Virus record (IMG/VR): IMGVR_UViG_3300046171_000113
Span: 1-62,993 of that record
Reading direction: 5' to 3' (one strand)
DNA: 62,993 bases
DNA from: a virus
Both the position numbers and the translations under genes were made by a program. This document shows, piece after piece, positions 49,625-57,584 of the stretch. The notes under the pieces are model-generated. The model had not been told where the DNA came from. It saw only the letters and a program-made list of their open reading frames with translations, and did not search any database. Position 1 is the first letter of the stretch; every line of letters begins with the position of its first letter.

Positions 49625-49814
49625 CTTTTTGCTCCTTCTTGTTTAGCAGGTTAGAGATATCCTGTGATATTTTAAAGTAGGCATGTGCCTGTCCCATCAT
49701 ATACTTATATTTTTCCATATTGTCAACACTACCCGCAATCATAGCGTCACCAATTTGTTGATAAGATTCTTTCAGTTCTCTCTGTATTTTAGTTATTATT
49801 GTTAGTTCGTCCAT
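49581..49814 (-). CDS. Hypothetical protein, 77 aa
   Basis: Helical acidic protein (KIQRELKESYQQIGDAM, YFKISQDISNLLNKKEQ) overlapping the co-chaperonin gene by 44 nt. No family recognised; small capsid-operon protein. Confidence 0.6.
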   Translation of the reverse strand: MDELTIITKIQRELKESYQQIGDAMIAGSVDNMEKYKYMMGQAHAYFKISQDISNLLNKKEQKDEKGTVIKFGEPKD

Positions 49815-49974
49815 TTGCTATTTTACCTTTGTTTATACCTTTCTTAATAATGTATTCTTGTGTTCCATTTGCACCTGTTTCAACTTCTTTACGAAGATTT
49901 TTAAACAGATGTTTTTCTTTTTCTTTTTTTTCTTTTTCTATTGAAAAATTCTCTAATAGTTTTGTATCTCTCAT
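49789..49974 (-). CDS. Hypothetical protein, 61 aa
   Basis: Charged Lys/Glu-rich N-terminal helix and a NGRTNNNN tail. First gene after the promoter at 49982-50010 and overlapping the 77-aa gene by 26 nt. Function unknown. Confidence 0.6.
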   Translation of the reverse strand: MRDTKLLENFSIEKEKKEKEKHLFKNLRKEVETGANGTQEYIIKKGINKGKIANGRTNNNN

Positions 49975-49981
49975 AACACCA

Positions 49982-50010
49982 ATTATCTATATAATCTGTA
50001 ATATTGTCAA
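49982..50010 (-). promoter_or_regulatory. Promoter of the co-chaperonin/scaffold/capsid operon
   Basis: TTGACA (50005-50010), 17 nt, GATAAT (49982-49987) on the - strand. The spacer end TTATATAGATAAT resembles the TATAGGATAAT element of the early promoters with one base less. Confidence 0.6.
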
Positions 50011-50040
50011 TAGTCGCACAAAATTTATATATAAAATTAT

Positions 50041-50322
50041 CTAACATTTCCATCTTTTCCTAGCTTGTCTTAATCTTGAATTAGGATCTTTAGCAGCTTT
50101 AGGAAATTTTTTCATTTGCCCTGCACTACGTGCACAATACGACTTACGTCTATTAGCATCTTTAGAACCAGGTTTTACTTTACCTGTTACAGCTGTTTTT
50201 AATTTTGATCCAGGATTTTTTCTTCTATAAGCAGCTACACCTTTAGCTGTCATACCTGCACCAGATTTTGTTGATCTAAAATTTTTTTTATTTCTAGCAG
50301 GCATGTTATCTTGTTTTCTCAT
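50041..50322 (-). CDS. Small basic Cys-containing protein, 93 aa
   Basis: Rich in Lys/Arg/Ala/Gly; KGVAAYRRKNPGSKLKTAVTGKVKP and KSYCARSAGQMKKFP resemble the DUF6321-type proteins of aquatic viruses as I remember them. Such proteins may bind DNA within the virion. Overlaps the next gene by 4 nt. Confidence 0.65.
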   Translation of the reverse strand: MRKQDNMPARNKKNFRSTKSGAGMTAKGVAAYRRKNPGSKLKTAVTGKVKPGSKDANRRKSYCARSAGQMKKFPKAAKDPNSRLRQARKRWKC

Positions 50323-50594
50323 ATCAAACCTCCCATGCTTGCTTTTTTTCTTTTAGTAAATGTTGAAACGTTTGTTGGCTTACCGCCAGGATTACCTGCC
50401 GCTCTTTTTCGTTTGACAGCACTCGCCTTTTGCGAGCTTGACATCCGTGTGGCTTTTGCAAGTGGGACGCATTTCGGATATTTCCTTTTCGAGCCTTTGC
50501 TTCTCCCGCAAGGTTGATATTTTCCGTTCTTCTTCGGAGCTCCAATGTCCACCCATTTCTCTTTCACCCATTCTCTTAATCCTTTCTCGGCCAT
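50319..50594 (-). CDS. Small basic Cys-containing protein, 91 aa
   Basis: Begins with LREWVKEKWVDIGAPKKNG, then PCGRSKGSKRKYPKCVPLAKATRM and a Lys/Arg-rich tail ending KKASMGGLI. The KWVDIGAPKKNG...YPKCVP pattern resembles DUF5872-type proteins. Likely a virion or DNA-condensing component; shares a stop/start overlap with neighbours. Confidence 0.65.
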   Translation of the reverse strand: MAEKGLREWVKEKWVDIGAPKKNGKYQPCGRSKGSKRKYPKCVPLAKATRMSSSQKASAVKRKRAAGNPGGKPTNVSTFTKRKKASMGGLI

Positions 50595-50791
50595 TAGACA
50601 TCAACCATCATCGTTAAATCTTCATCAACGATTAGACCTCCATTAGCGGCTTTTTTTCTTTTACCTTTTTTACCACCTGGAGTAATTTTGCCAGAGCACA
50701 CACCGGACGCATACATATTAGCGTATGCAGAAGGATAAACTTTAAATTTTCTTTTTGCTGCTGCTTTTCCTTTTGGACATAGTTTAGCCAT
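50594..50791 (-). CDS. Small basic Cys-containing protein, 65 aa
   Basis: KVYPSAYANMYASGVCSGK followed by a Lys-rich stretch and an acidic end. The YPSAYAN(M)YAS-x-VC element is typical of the same DUF5872/6321 group as the two adjacent genes, so these may be relatives. Confidence 0.65.
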   Translation of the reverse strand: MAKLCPKGKAAAKRKFKVYPSAYANMYASGVCSGKITPGGKKGKRKKAANGGLIVDEDLTMMVDV

Positions 50792-50805
50792 TATGAATTT
50801 GCTCC

Positions 50806-51027
50806 TTATTTAAACTTTGGATTAGGTTTACTTGGTATATTAGAATAATCTCTTTTATACCCATCATCAGGTGTTCCTGGAGTTTCTTTAGCCTCTTTAG
50901 CTCTTTTTTGAAATTTTTTTGTTTCCTTACTAAACTTTTCTTCTTGTTTTTTAATTTGATCTTTTTCAAGTTGTGTAAGATTAGTTCCCTTACTTAAAAA
51001 TTTCCTATTATTATAATCTCTTCTCAT
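50806..51027 (-). CDS. Small charged protein, 73 aa
   Basis: Lys/Glu-rich helix (KDQIKKQEEKFSKETKKFQKRAKEAKE) and a Pro/Asn tail. RRDYNNRKFLSKG and YKRDYSN are tag-like elements. Part of the tiny-gene nest; function unknown. Confidence 0.6.
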   Translation of the reverse strand: MRRDYNNRKFLSKGTNLTQLEKDQIKKQEEKFSKETKKFQKRAKEAKETPGTPDDGYKRDYSNIPSKPNPKFK

Positions 51028-51029
51028 AA

Positions 51030-51275
51030 TTATATTAATCCTTTGTAATATTTTTTATAACTAGGGTTGCCAACTTCTACTCCACCAAGATCTCCTGAAA
51101 TATAACTTCCGTTATAATCTCTTTGAGCTTGTTTAACCATATCGTTTTCTCCAGAACCTTTAGAAAAATATTTTCTACCTCTAAGAGCTTCTGCTCTTAA
51201 ATCAGGTTTCTTAACTTTTTTCTTTTTCTTACCAGACATTTGCTGAATAAGTTTCTGAAGTTTTTGCTTAGACAT
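51030..51275 (-). CDS. Small basic protein, 81 aa
   Basis: Lys-rich segment (MSGKKKKKVKKPDL), then RKYFSKGSGENDMVKQAQRDYNG and a Gly/Tyr end. No motif recognised. Lies two bases from one neighbour and overlaps the other by one. Confidence 0.6.
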   Translation of the reverse strand: MSKQKLQKLIQQMSGKKKKKVKKPDLRAEALRGRKYFSKGSGENDMVKQAQRDYNGSYISGDLGGVEVGNPSYKKYYKGLI

Positions 51276-51604
51276 TACTTATTAATCTTACCTGATTTTT
51301 TAGCTTTAGAACCAAACTTACCATAAGACTCATCTCTTGATGCTTTCAATTGTTTTGGAGTTCTTTTCTTTTTGATTCTCATTGCAATTGACTCATCTTT
51401 TCTATCTTTGTAACCTTGTTTCTTTTTCTTAACAGAACCACCTTTTTTATACATAGCTCCGCCTCTCATACCCATGTCATCTTTGTAGTAACCAGATTCC
51501 ATGTCTTTTCTAGCAGTAGACATTCCACCACCCATTTTACTTACTCTTCCACCTACTTTGTATCCTTTAGGTGTTACTTGTTTATTAAATCTATTGTTTG
51601 CCAT
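51275..51604 (-). CDS. Gly/Lys-rich basic protein, 109 aa
   Basis: GYKVGGRVSKMGGGM and MYKKGGSVKKKKQGYKDRKD show Gly-Gly/Lys modules; the tail is very basic. Likely a nucleic-acid-binding or virion surface protein. Shares a one-base overlap with the holin candidate gene. Confidence 0.6.
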   Translation of the reverse strand: MANNRFNKQVTPKGYKVGGRVSKMGGGMSTARKDMESGYYKDDMGMRGGAMYKKGGSVKKKKQGYKDRKDESIAMRIKKKRTPKQLKASRDESYGKFGSKAKKSGKINK

Positions 51605-51993
51605 TATTTTTTTCCTCCGTTGTTTCTAAATATTTGTGTTCCCTTTATACCATAAATGCTCGCCACGACAAGGATCCACAAATTTGTAAACCATGACGGC
51701 AGTGCTGCGAAATGCTCAAAGAAGACATTTACTTTTGTCATCGCATCTGGATCATCAGACCAAACTGAAAATGCCAGCACCGCGATGGGCAACGTGAGAA
51801 CTACAAGAACCGCCTCGTCCTTATAATCGTTTTGCCTAGCTTCTAAAAGTTTGCCTTGATAAGCTTCCTTACCTTCGGCCATTTTAGTAGCATGCATTAA
51901 CTGAGCATCGGACATCGCCATCTTCGTTCTCTGCTTATTAGCATAAATTTTACTACCAGCAGAAACGGCTAATTTAATTGCCGATAACCACAT
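51604..51993 (-). CDS. Holin candidate with two to three membrane spans, 129 aa
   Basis: A weakly hydrophobic N-terminal helix (LSAIKLAVSAGSKIYA), then AVLVVLTLPIAVLAFSVW and WFTNLWILVVASIYGIKG as clear spans. Resembles holin-type membrane proteins seen in the late operon of marine podoviruses. It lies in the structural module, far from the endolysin, as in other such phages. Confidence 0.65.
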   Translation of the reverse strand: MWLSAIKLAVSAGSKIYANKQRTKMAMSDAQLMHATKMAEGKEAYQGKLLEARQNDYKDEAVLVVLTLPIAVLAFSVWSDDPDAMTKVNVFFEHFAALPSWFTNLWILVVASIYGIKGTQIFRNNGGKK

Positions 51994-51994
51994 G

Positions 51995-52186
51995 TTAGTA
52001 CCAAGTTGCTGTTTTCTTTTTGTCTTTTAGCATTCTTTTAGTTCCTCTAACCTCAGTTTTGTCTCCAGTTGGTATGTAGTTTCTTGGCATACCATTTGCA
52101 GTCGTAACAGATCTCGGATCCAACTCAATATTTTGAGAAGGAATGCCTATTTCAGACGCTTTAAAAGATTCTTCTTTTTTAGCCAT
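51995..52186 (-). CDS. Hypothetical protein, 63 aa
   Basis: Polar small protein (FKASEIGIPSQNIELDPRSVTTANGMPRNYIPTG) with a basic end. Likely a head-associated peptide; no family recognised. Confidence 0.6.
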   Translation of the reverse strand: MAKKEESFKASEIGIPSQNIELDPRSVTTANGMPRNYIPTGDKTEVRGTKRMLKDKKKTATWY

Positions 52187-52195
52187 AGTTTCTCC

Positions 52196-52375
52196 TTATT
52201 TTTTCTTCAATTTTTTTAATGTTATAGCAAATCTTGCTCTTTGTCCAAGCTTTCCTGGTTTCTTAGCTGCTGCTTTTAGTTTTGAAGCAGGAATTGTCTT
52301 ACCTTTTTTAATTCCAAGAGATTTTCTTAGTGAACCAGGTTTTTTTATTGCTTTTTTAATGTCTAGTTTAGCCAT
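52196..52375 (-). CDS. Lys-rich protein, 59 aa
   Basis: Start chosen at MAKLDIKK, right after the portal stop (a longer frame would overlap the portal end). About one third Lys; ends ARFAITLKKLKKK. Probably DNA-binding or a virion stabiliser. Belongs to the nest of tiny basic genes. Confidence 0.6.
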   Translation of the reverse strand: MAKLDIKKAIKKPGSLRKSLGIKKGKTIPASKLKAAAKKPGKLGQRARFAITLKKLKKK

Positions 52376-52376
52376 T

Positions 52377-54881
52377 TTATCTATTTTCTCCTTTATACTT
52401 TTCAATCTCTACACTTGGTATCATTTTATCTACATTTGGTATTGATTTACTAAGAATTGTTTTTTCAATTGATGTTTCAGCTCTCATTTCTGCTAAATCT
52501 GCGTTTTGATTAAGCTTATCTTCATGCTCACGTTGATTCATCATTGCTTTCATACGATCAAGATTAATTCTTTGCTCACCTTCTTTTCTTTTTCTCTCAT
52601 TATCTTGTGCTCTTAGGTCTAATTCTCTTGCTCTTAACTTAGCAATTGGATCATCACCAAAACCAGAAGTAACTTCTCTCTCTTCTTTTAAGAATTCTTC
52701 CATCATTTCAGCAATCAAGACAGCTTTTCTTCCTTCAATCTTCTGACTGATCTGTTGAGCAGCTTGTGCAATCTGTGGATTGTTCTGAGCCATCTGATTC
52801 ATCTGAGCTAACTGTTGTAACTCTTGTGGAAACTCTAATTCAATTTGTTCTTGTGCCATCAAACTTATGTGCTCCATAATATTTTTTTCCATTGCAGCCA
52901 TAACAACAGGATTATTTCTAGCAATGTTAGTTGCCATAAAATTTAAATGCGAAGTTATGTGTGCTCTATGATCTTGACCAGGGAAAGCTTGAAAATTTTT
53001 ACCACTTAACGCCATGATATTTTCTAAAGCAGGATCAATTGGTTGTGGTTGTTCAGGTTTAACTAATAATGTGTCAATATCTTTTACACCTAATGCTTCA
53101 TACATATTTCTATACGCTTGATACATGTTGTGCATCTGTGGATTAGAAGTTGCCAGCTGCAACTCTGTTTGTGCGAGGGAAATACGCTGAGTTTGAGAAA
53201 AGATGTTGGGATCAGCAACTGGCAATATATCTACTCTGTCATCAAAGTCTGTTTGTTTAACTGTTCTTTGACCCCCAACTACGTCATACGGATATTCCGG
53301 TGGTAGATATAACTTGAATACTCTTGCTAACAATTTAAATTCTTGTTTTAGCGAAGAGTAAATTCTTTTGTGAATAGCTGACATTGTTCTACTACCACGT
53401 TCTAGTAAAGCAACTGTAGTTCCAACTGCAGCTTGTTGATTGCCATCACCAACTTGTAAATCAGCAATTGATGCAAACCTTTGACCAGCATTAACTACGA
53501 TACCCATAAGGTTTAGTAATGTAGCTGATGGTTCTTTGAATGGTAACATCATAAATGAATCTTTTAAATTTCCACCTGGTGCATCTACGTCTCTAAATTC
53601 ACCTGGTTGAATAGATTGCGCGTCATCTCTAATTCTAATACCACGCATTTTAAATCCAGCTGGTAAGTTAGATAAAGTTCCTGCATCTAATAACTGACGG
53701 AGTGCAGCAGTTGCAGTTCTGCTCAATCCGCCAATCATGTGGATTAGACCAAAGCCATAAAACCCTAGTCCTGGAAGAAACTTAAAATGAGTAAAGTAAG
53801 GAATTTTGTTTTTATCTGGATCACCTATTTCATAGTTACGTCTAATAGATAAAATATTTCTTGTTCCTTCATCGACTGTTACGATGTATGGAATTTTAAT
53901 TCCTGAAGGTTCACCTGTATCATCAGTGTCTTCAAAACCTTCTATATCTAAATTAACATGACATTCTAAAAGAGTGTAGACATCGTCGTCTTGAGTTTTT
54001 CTTTGACCTTCTAACTCTCTTTCTTTTTTCTCAACGTCATCTGATTCTTGAGTAGGATCTCCTAATTCAATGTCTAAATAAAAACCTGCTACTTGTTGTT
54101 TTCTTAATTCGTTCTTAGAAATTTTTACCCGATGGATGATTGCCTCTGCATCGTCTAATGAGGTAGCCGTGTAGGGTACAATCAAATCATCTGCCGGTAC
54201 GAACTTTGATGTCGCTTTTTTAGATAACTCATCGTAATAAGTTTTCTTAAAAGCTGATCCTGCTAAAGGTAAATAAAATAACAGTTGATCAAAGTCGGGC
54301 TCATAGTCTTTCATTTTTTCCATGAGCTCGTAGTTCATAAAATCTTTAACACGTTGTGCTTGTTTAGCTTTCTCTTCAGTTGGTGCACCAATCACAGCTG
54401 TTCTAACTGGACCATCTGCTGGAAGTAATTCTTTATAAGCTAACGCTTGAAACTGAGTAACAGCTTCTGCAAGAACTGGGTGCGTTGCACCTGAAGCTCC
54501 TTGAAAAGGTTCTGTTCTCATATCATATTTGAAACCTAATAAATCTAAACCTTGAGTGTAAGAACGTTCCCATTCTTTTCTACCTGCTTGATAATCTTGA
54601 TATTTTTGAGAAAGGTCTGAACCCATCTCTTGTAAAACATTTTCTGGTAAAAACTCTGCTAAGTTTGCGTAGTGTTCATCTCCACCTTCTGGTTGAGCTG
54701 CCGCTGGATCAAAATCTATTTGTACTGATCCATCTTCTAATTCTGTTTGTTCTATGGGCCCTGGTGCCTGTTCCTGTATTACTTGTTCTTCAACAATTGC
54801 TTCTTGAATTTGTTCTTCACCCGGTATAATTGCTGAGCCTCTTGGACCTTGCGTCAGGGACTTGTCTACTTTGTCTGCCAT
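52377..54881 (-). CDS. Portal protein, 834 aa
   Basis: Dodecameric ring at the packaging vertex. Acidic N-terminus, then ENVLQEMGSDLSQKYQDYQAGRKEWERSY, RTEPFQGASGATHPVLAEAVTQFQALAYKELLPA and a long body with a Gln-rich C-terminal coiled coil, as in large podovirus portals of marine phages. Length fits the P22-like/large portal type. Located after terminase and large virion proteins. Confidence 0.85.
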   Translation of the reverse strand: MADKVDKSLTQGPRGSAIIPGEEQIQEAIVEEQVIQEQAPGPIEQTELEDGSVQIDFDPAAAQPEGGDEHYANLAEFLPENVLQEMGSDLSQKYQDYQAGRKEWERSYTQGLDLLGFKYDMRTEPFQGASGATHPVLAEAVTQFQALAYKELLPADGPVRTAVIGAPTEEKAKQAQRVKDFMNYELMEKMKDYEPDFDQLLFYLPLAGSAFKKTYYDELSKKATSKFVPADDLIVPYTATSLDDAEAIIHRVKISKNELRKQQVAGFYLDIELGDPTQESDDVEKKERELEGQRKTQDDDVYTLLECHVNLDIEGFEDTDDTGEPSGIKIPYIVTVDEGTRNILSIRRNYEIGDPDKNKIPYFTHFKFLPGLGFYGFGLIHMIGGLSRTATAALRQLLDAGTLSNLPAGFKMRGIRIRDDAQSIQPGEFRDVDAPGGNLKDSFMMLPFKEPSATLLNLMGIVVNAGQRFASIADLQVGDGNQQAAVGTTVALLERGSRTMSAIHKRIYSSLKQEFKLLARVFKLYLPPEYPYDVVGGQRTVKQTDFDDRVDILPVADPNIFSQTQRISLAQTELQLATSNPQMHNMYQAYRNMYEALGVKDIDTLLVKPEQPQPIDPALENIMALSGKNFQAFPGQDHRAHITSHLNFMATNIARNNPVVMAAMEKNIMEHISLMAQEQIELEFPQELQQLAQMNQMAQNNPQIAQAAQQISQKIEGRKAVLIAEMMEEFLKEEREVTSGFGDDPIAKLRARELDLRAQDNERKRKEGEQRINLDRMKAMMNQREHEDKLNQNADLAEMRAETSIEKTILSKSIPNVDKMIPSVEIEKYKGENR

Positions 54882-55002
54882 TTTTTATTTTCTCCAGTTT
54901 CACTGTCTTAACAGTATTATAGTTAATATTCAACCCTTGAGGCGTGGGTCCTGATTCAGGCGGCAGGAGCCAGGTTTTAGGGTACGTATGTTTCGGTTTC
55001 AT
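54817..55002 (-). CDS. Small protein upstream of the portal, 61 aa
   Basis: MKPKHTYPKTWLLPPESGPTPQGLN looks like a known marine phage mini-protein; its ATG overlaps the 621-aa gene by 26 nt. The second half overlaps the portal start in another frame, so the true end is uncertain. Confidence 0.5.
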   Translation of the reverse strand: MKPKHTYPKTWLLPPESGPTPQGLNINYNTVKTVKLEKIKNGRQSRQVPDARSKRLSNYTG

Positions 55003-56842
55003 CTTTTACACCTTTGTTTTCTTCTATCGTCTCTCTAAATCTTGCAGGGATATTCTCCAGCATAGATTCAAGGCCTTGTCTTCTCTCCATTGCATTTTTT
55101 AAAAATTGTTCTTCTTCACTTAGTGAAGCTTGCTCTAAAGCAACGTTTGCCATTTTACCAATATTAGGATTGTTCATAAACATAGATCCTGCACTTGCAG
55201 CAGCTTGAGAAAAAGGTGCTCCAGACATATACATCATTGGAAAATCTATTGCAGCGGCTATTGCATTATCTGCTTTACCAGGAAAGGCAGTGGTAAGCGC
55301 ATCAATACCTGGTCTAATGCTTCTATAAGCGTTACCTGCATTTTTTATTTTTTGATTAAAAGAATCAAACATATTTCTTATTTTAGATTTTTCTGGTTGC
55401 TCTACTTTATCTGCAGTGGTTACATTAGGTATTTTTTTTAAAAGTTCTAAATCAATTTTCTTTTTACCTAGTTCAATAATTTGATTAGCTTGTTCTTTTG
55501 TAATTTTAGATAAATCTAAATCACCTAATTCACTTCCATAAGCCATTCCTTTTTTAGGATCAAAGGAAATATCTTTTGATTTTTTTACATTTCCTTTTTC
55601 ATCAATATTTAATAATTCAAAATTAACTAAACCTTGAGCACTAGATCCTTTTAACTGACTACGTAATCCTTTCATTTTACTATTATAGTCTTCAATAAGT
55701 ATTTTTTTATCCTCAAGTGATATATTTTTACTTTTTAATTTTTGATTTAATTTAGTAAGAAGATCATTTCTTTGACCTTCTATTTTTTCTACTATTGGGG
55801 AAGTATTAATTTCTGATGGTATCAAACCAAATCTACTTAAAGTTTGAGTAGTAAACTTTGGTTGACCATGTTGAATAACAATATCTTTAGACATTGTTCC
55901 AGGAAATTTTTCTGTCTTATATTCTCTTAAAGCTCTGTAGACTCCATAGGGGTCTTGTTTTTTATACATAGCGGCTTTAGCTCTTTTTATAGCTAATTTT
56001 TCTTTTGAAGATAAAAAGGGAGTTACATTTTTTTGATACTCAGGGCTATCTGCTATTTGAGTTATTAAATCTTTTAATTTATTAATACCATCTTTGTCAG
56101 CAGGAAAATATTTTGTTTTTTGACCATCTAAAAAAGTATCCATTAACTCTTTGTATTGATCTCCAATTCTTAAACCAGCGGATTTACTTTTAGTACCTGT
56201 AGATTGAATACTTATACCTTTAATATCTTTTGTAATTTTTTTTAAATCGTCAAAAGCTTCTTGGTCAACTTCATATACTCCAGTATTTTTTTTAGCTGCA
56301 GATGCGTCCCCAGCTTTTTTACCAGACTCTATATAAGAACTAACTTTAAAATCATCTCCTTCTTTTAAATATTTTCTGACAGAAGTTGTTGAAGATTTAG
56401 TTCCTTTAGCTATCTCCATTATAGTAGGAGCTGTGCCTTTTGTTTTTTTAAAATTTTCTACAAACTCTACAAGTTTAGTTTTAGTCCCTTCGCCAAACTC
56501 TTCTCTCTCTTCTATTTGTGGTAAACCAATAGGGCCATCAGTAGTTTTACTTTGTTCTTTTAAATAATCATCGTAATATTTTTTTCTGCTTTTAATAAAC
56601 TCAAGACCTTCTTGCATTGTAACGACACCTTCAGTAACAGCCTTGTCTAATTCTTTCTGCATCAAGTCTACAAGAAAAGCGTTAGAAGACTTTCCAGTTC
56701 CATATACGCCTTGTAATAAAGTGTCTGCTTTATTTTTAAACTGAACTGCGCTGTAAGGTTTTTTTGGTGGGGGTGAGCCGTCAGCAAACTTCTCTCGACG
56801 CGTAAGATACGCCATCATCTCGTTGTACTCGTGGATTTTCAA
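54977..56842 (-). CDS. Large virion-associated protein with HTH-like segment, 621 aa
   Basis: N-terminus MAYLTRREKFADGSPPP is a tag found in marine phage injected proteins. Residues ~125-170 (TKTKLVEFVENFKKTKG...APTIMEIAKGTKSSTTSVRKYL) look like a helix-turn-helix domain. The rest is Lys-rich helical, with a hydrophobic stretch near the C-terminus. May bind DNA inside the head or host DNA after entry. Confidence 0.65.
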   Translation of the reverse strand: MKIHEYNEMMAYLTRREKFADGSPPPKKPYSAVQFKNKADTLLQGVYGTGKSSNAFLVDLMQKELDKAVTEGVVTMQEGLEFIKSRKKYYDDYLKEQSKTTDGPIGLPQIEEREEFGEGTKTKLVEFVENFKKTKGTAPTIMEIAKGTKSSTTSVRKYLKEGDDFKVSSYIESGKKAGDASAAKKNTGVYEVDQEAFDDLKKITKDIKGISIQSTGTKSKSAGLRIGDQYKELMDTFLDGQKTKYFPADKDGINKLKDLITQIADSPEYQKNVTPFLSSKEKLAIKRAKAAMYKKQDPYGVYRALREYKTEKFPGTMSKDIVIQHGQPKFTTQTLSRFGLIPSEINTSPIVEKIEGQRNDLLTKLNQKLKSKNISLEDKKILIEDYNSKMKGLRSQLKGSSAQGLVNFELLNIDEKGNVKKSKDISFDPKKGMAYGSELGDLDLSKITKEQANQIIELGKKKIDLELLKKIPNVTTADKVEQPEKSKIRNMFDSFNQKIKNAGNAYRSIRPGIDALTTAFPGKADNAIAAAIDFPMMYMSGAPFSQAAASAGSMFMNNPNIGKMANVALEQASLSEEEQFLKNAMERRQGLESMLENIPARFRETIEENKGVKDETETYVP

Positions 56843-56843
56843 T

Positions 56844-57584
56844 TTACAATCCTAGTATTGCTGCTAGACCGCCTGATTGTTTTTCATCTCTATCGATAAC
56901 ACCTTTACCAATTAAGATATCTTTTTGTGTGATTTGTCCGTCACCAGATAGATCAGGGAAAGATCCACCAGCTAAAGTAATTCTAGTTTTATCATCTTCG
57001 ACTAATTCTTTAACAACTTCCATTCCAGGATCTCTACTAGCTGTACCCATTCTTAATTCATAAAATTCTTTTAGTTCATCTAATGAATTTGGCTTACGTC
57101 CTTTTTCTCTAATAAATTCTTTTACAACTTCTTCAATTCTAACTTCAGGTCTTATAGCAGCCATATCACTCATAGCTTCTCTTCTGAAACTATCAAAGTC
57201 CATAGGCTCTAAGCCTTGTTCTAACATATCGAATCTGTATTTTTGATATTCGTCTTCTAAAGGATCTAATTCTGCGCTTGCCATTTGCATGATGCCTGAA
57301 TCCTGAGCCCTGACTTGTTCACCCATAGGCACGCCTTGGTCTTTCATTAATTCAATTGTATCTAAGTCTTCTTCCTGAAACTCTTCAACTTCATCACCGT
57401 TTGCATAAAAATTTCTCATAATTCCTCCGTTAGCCTCTTTGGATCTTCCAGAATCTTTTAGTCTAAAAGTATCCATTTCAATAATATTTATATTATTTCT
57501 TTTTATGTAATCAGTCAAGGACTCTCCTGGTTCTACTCCTACACCACTTTCGTAAGCATCAATTACATCTTCATAATATTCCAT
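56844..57584 (-). CDS. Acidic virion-associated protein with EF-hand-like loop, 246 aa
   Basis: Mostly acidic and helical. Near the C-terminus, FPDLSGDGQITQKDILIGKGV matches a calcium-binding EF-hand/dockerin-type loop (D-x-S-x-D-G-x-I-x-x-x-D). Between terminase (TAATG overlap) and the 621-aa gene. Role unknown. Confidence 0.65.
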   Translation of the reverse strand: MEYYEDVIDAYESGVGVEPGESLTDYIKRNNINIIEMDTFRLKDSGRSKEANGGIMRNFYANGDEVEEFQEEDLDTIELMKDQGVPMGEQVRAQDSGIMQMASAELDPLEDEYQKYRFDMLEQGLEPMDFDSFRREAMSDMAAIRPEVRIEEVVKEFIREKGRKPNSLDELKEFYELRMGTASRDPGMEVVKELVEDDKTRITLAGGSFPDLSGDGQITQKDILIGKGVIDRDEKQSGGLAAILGL

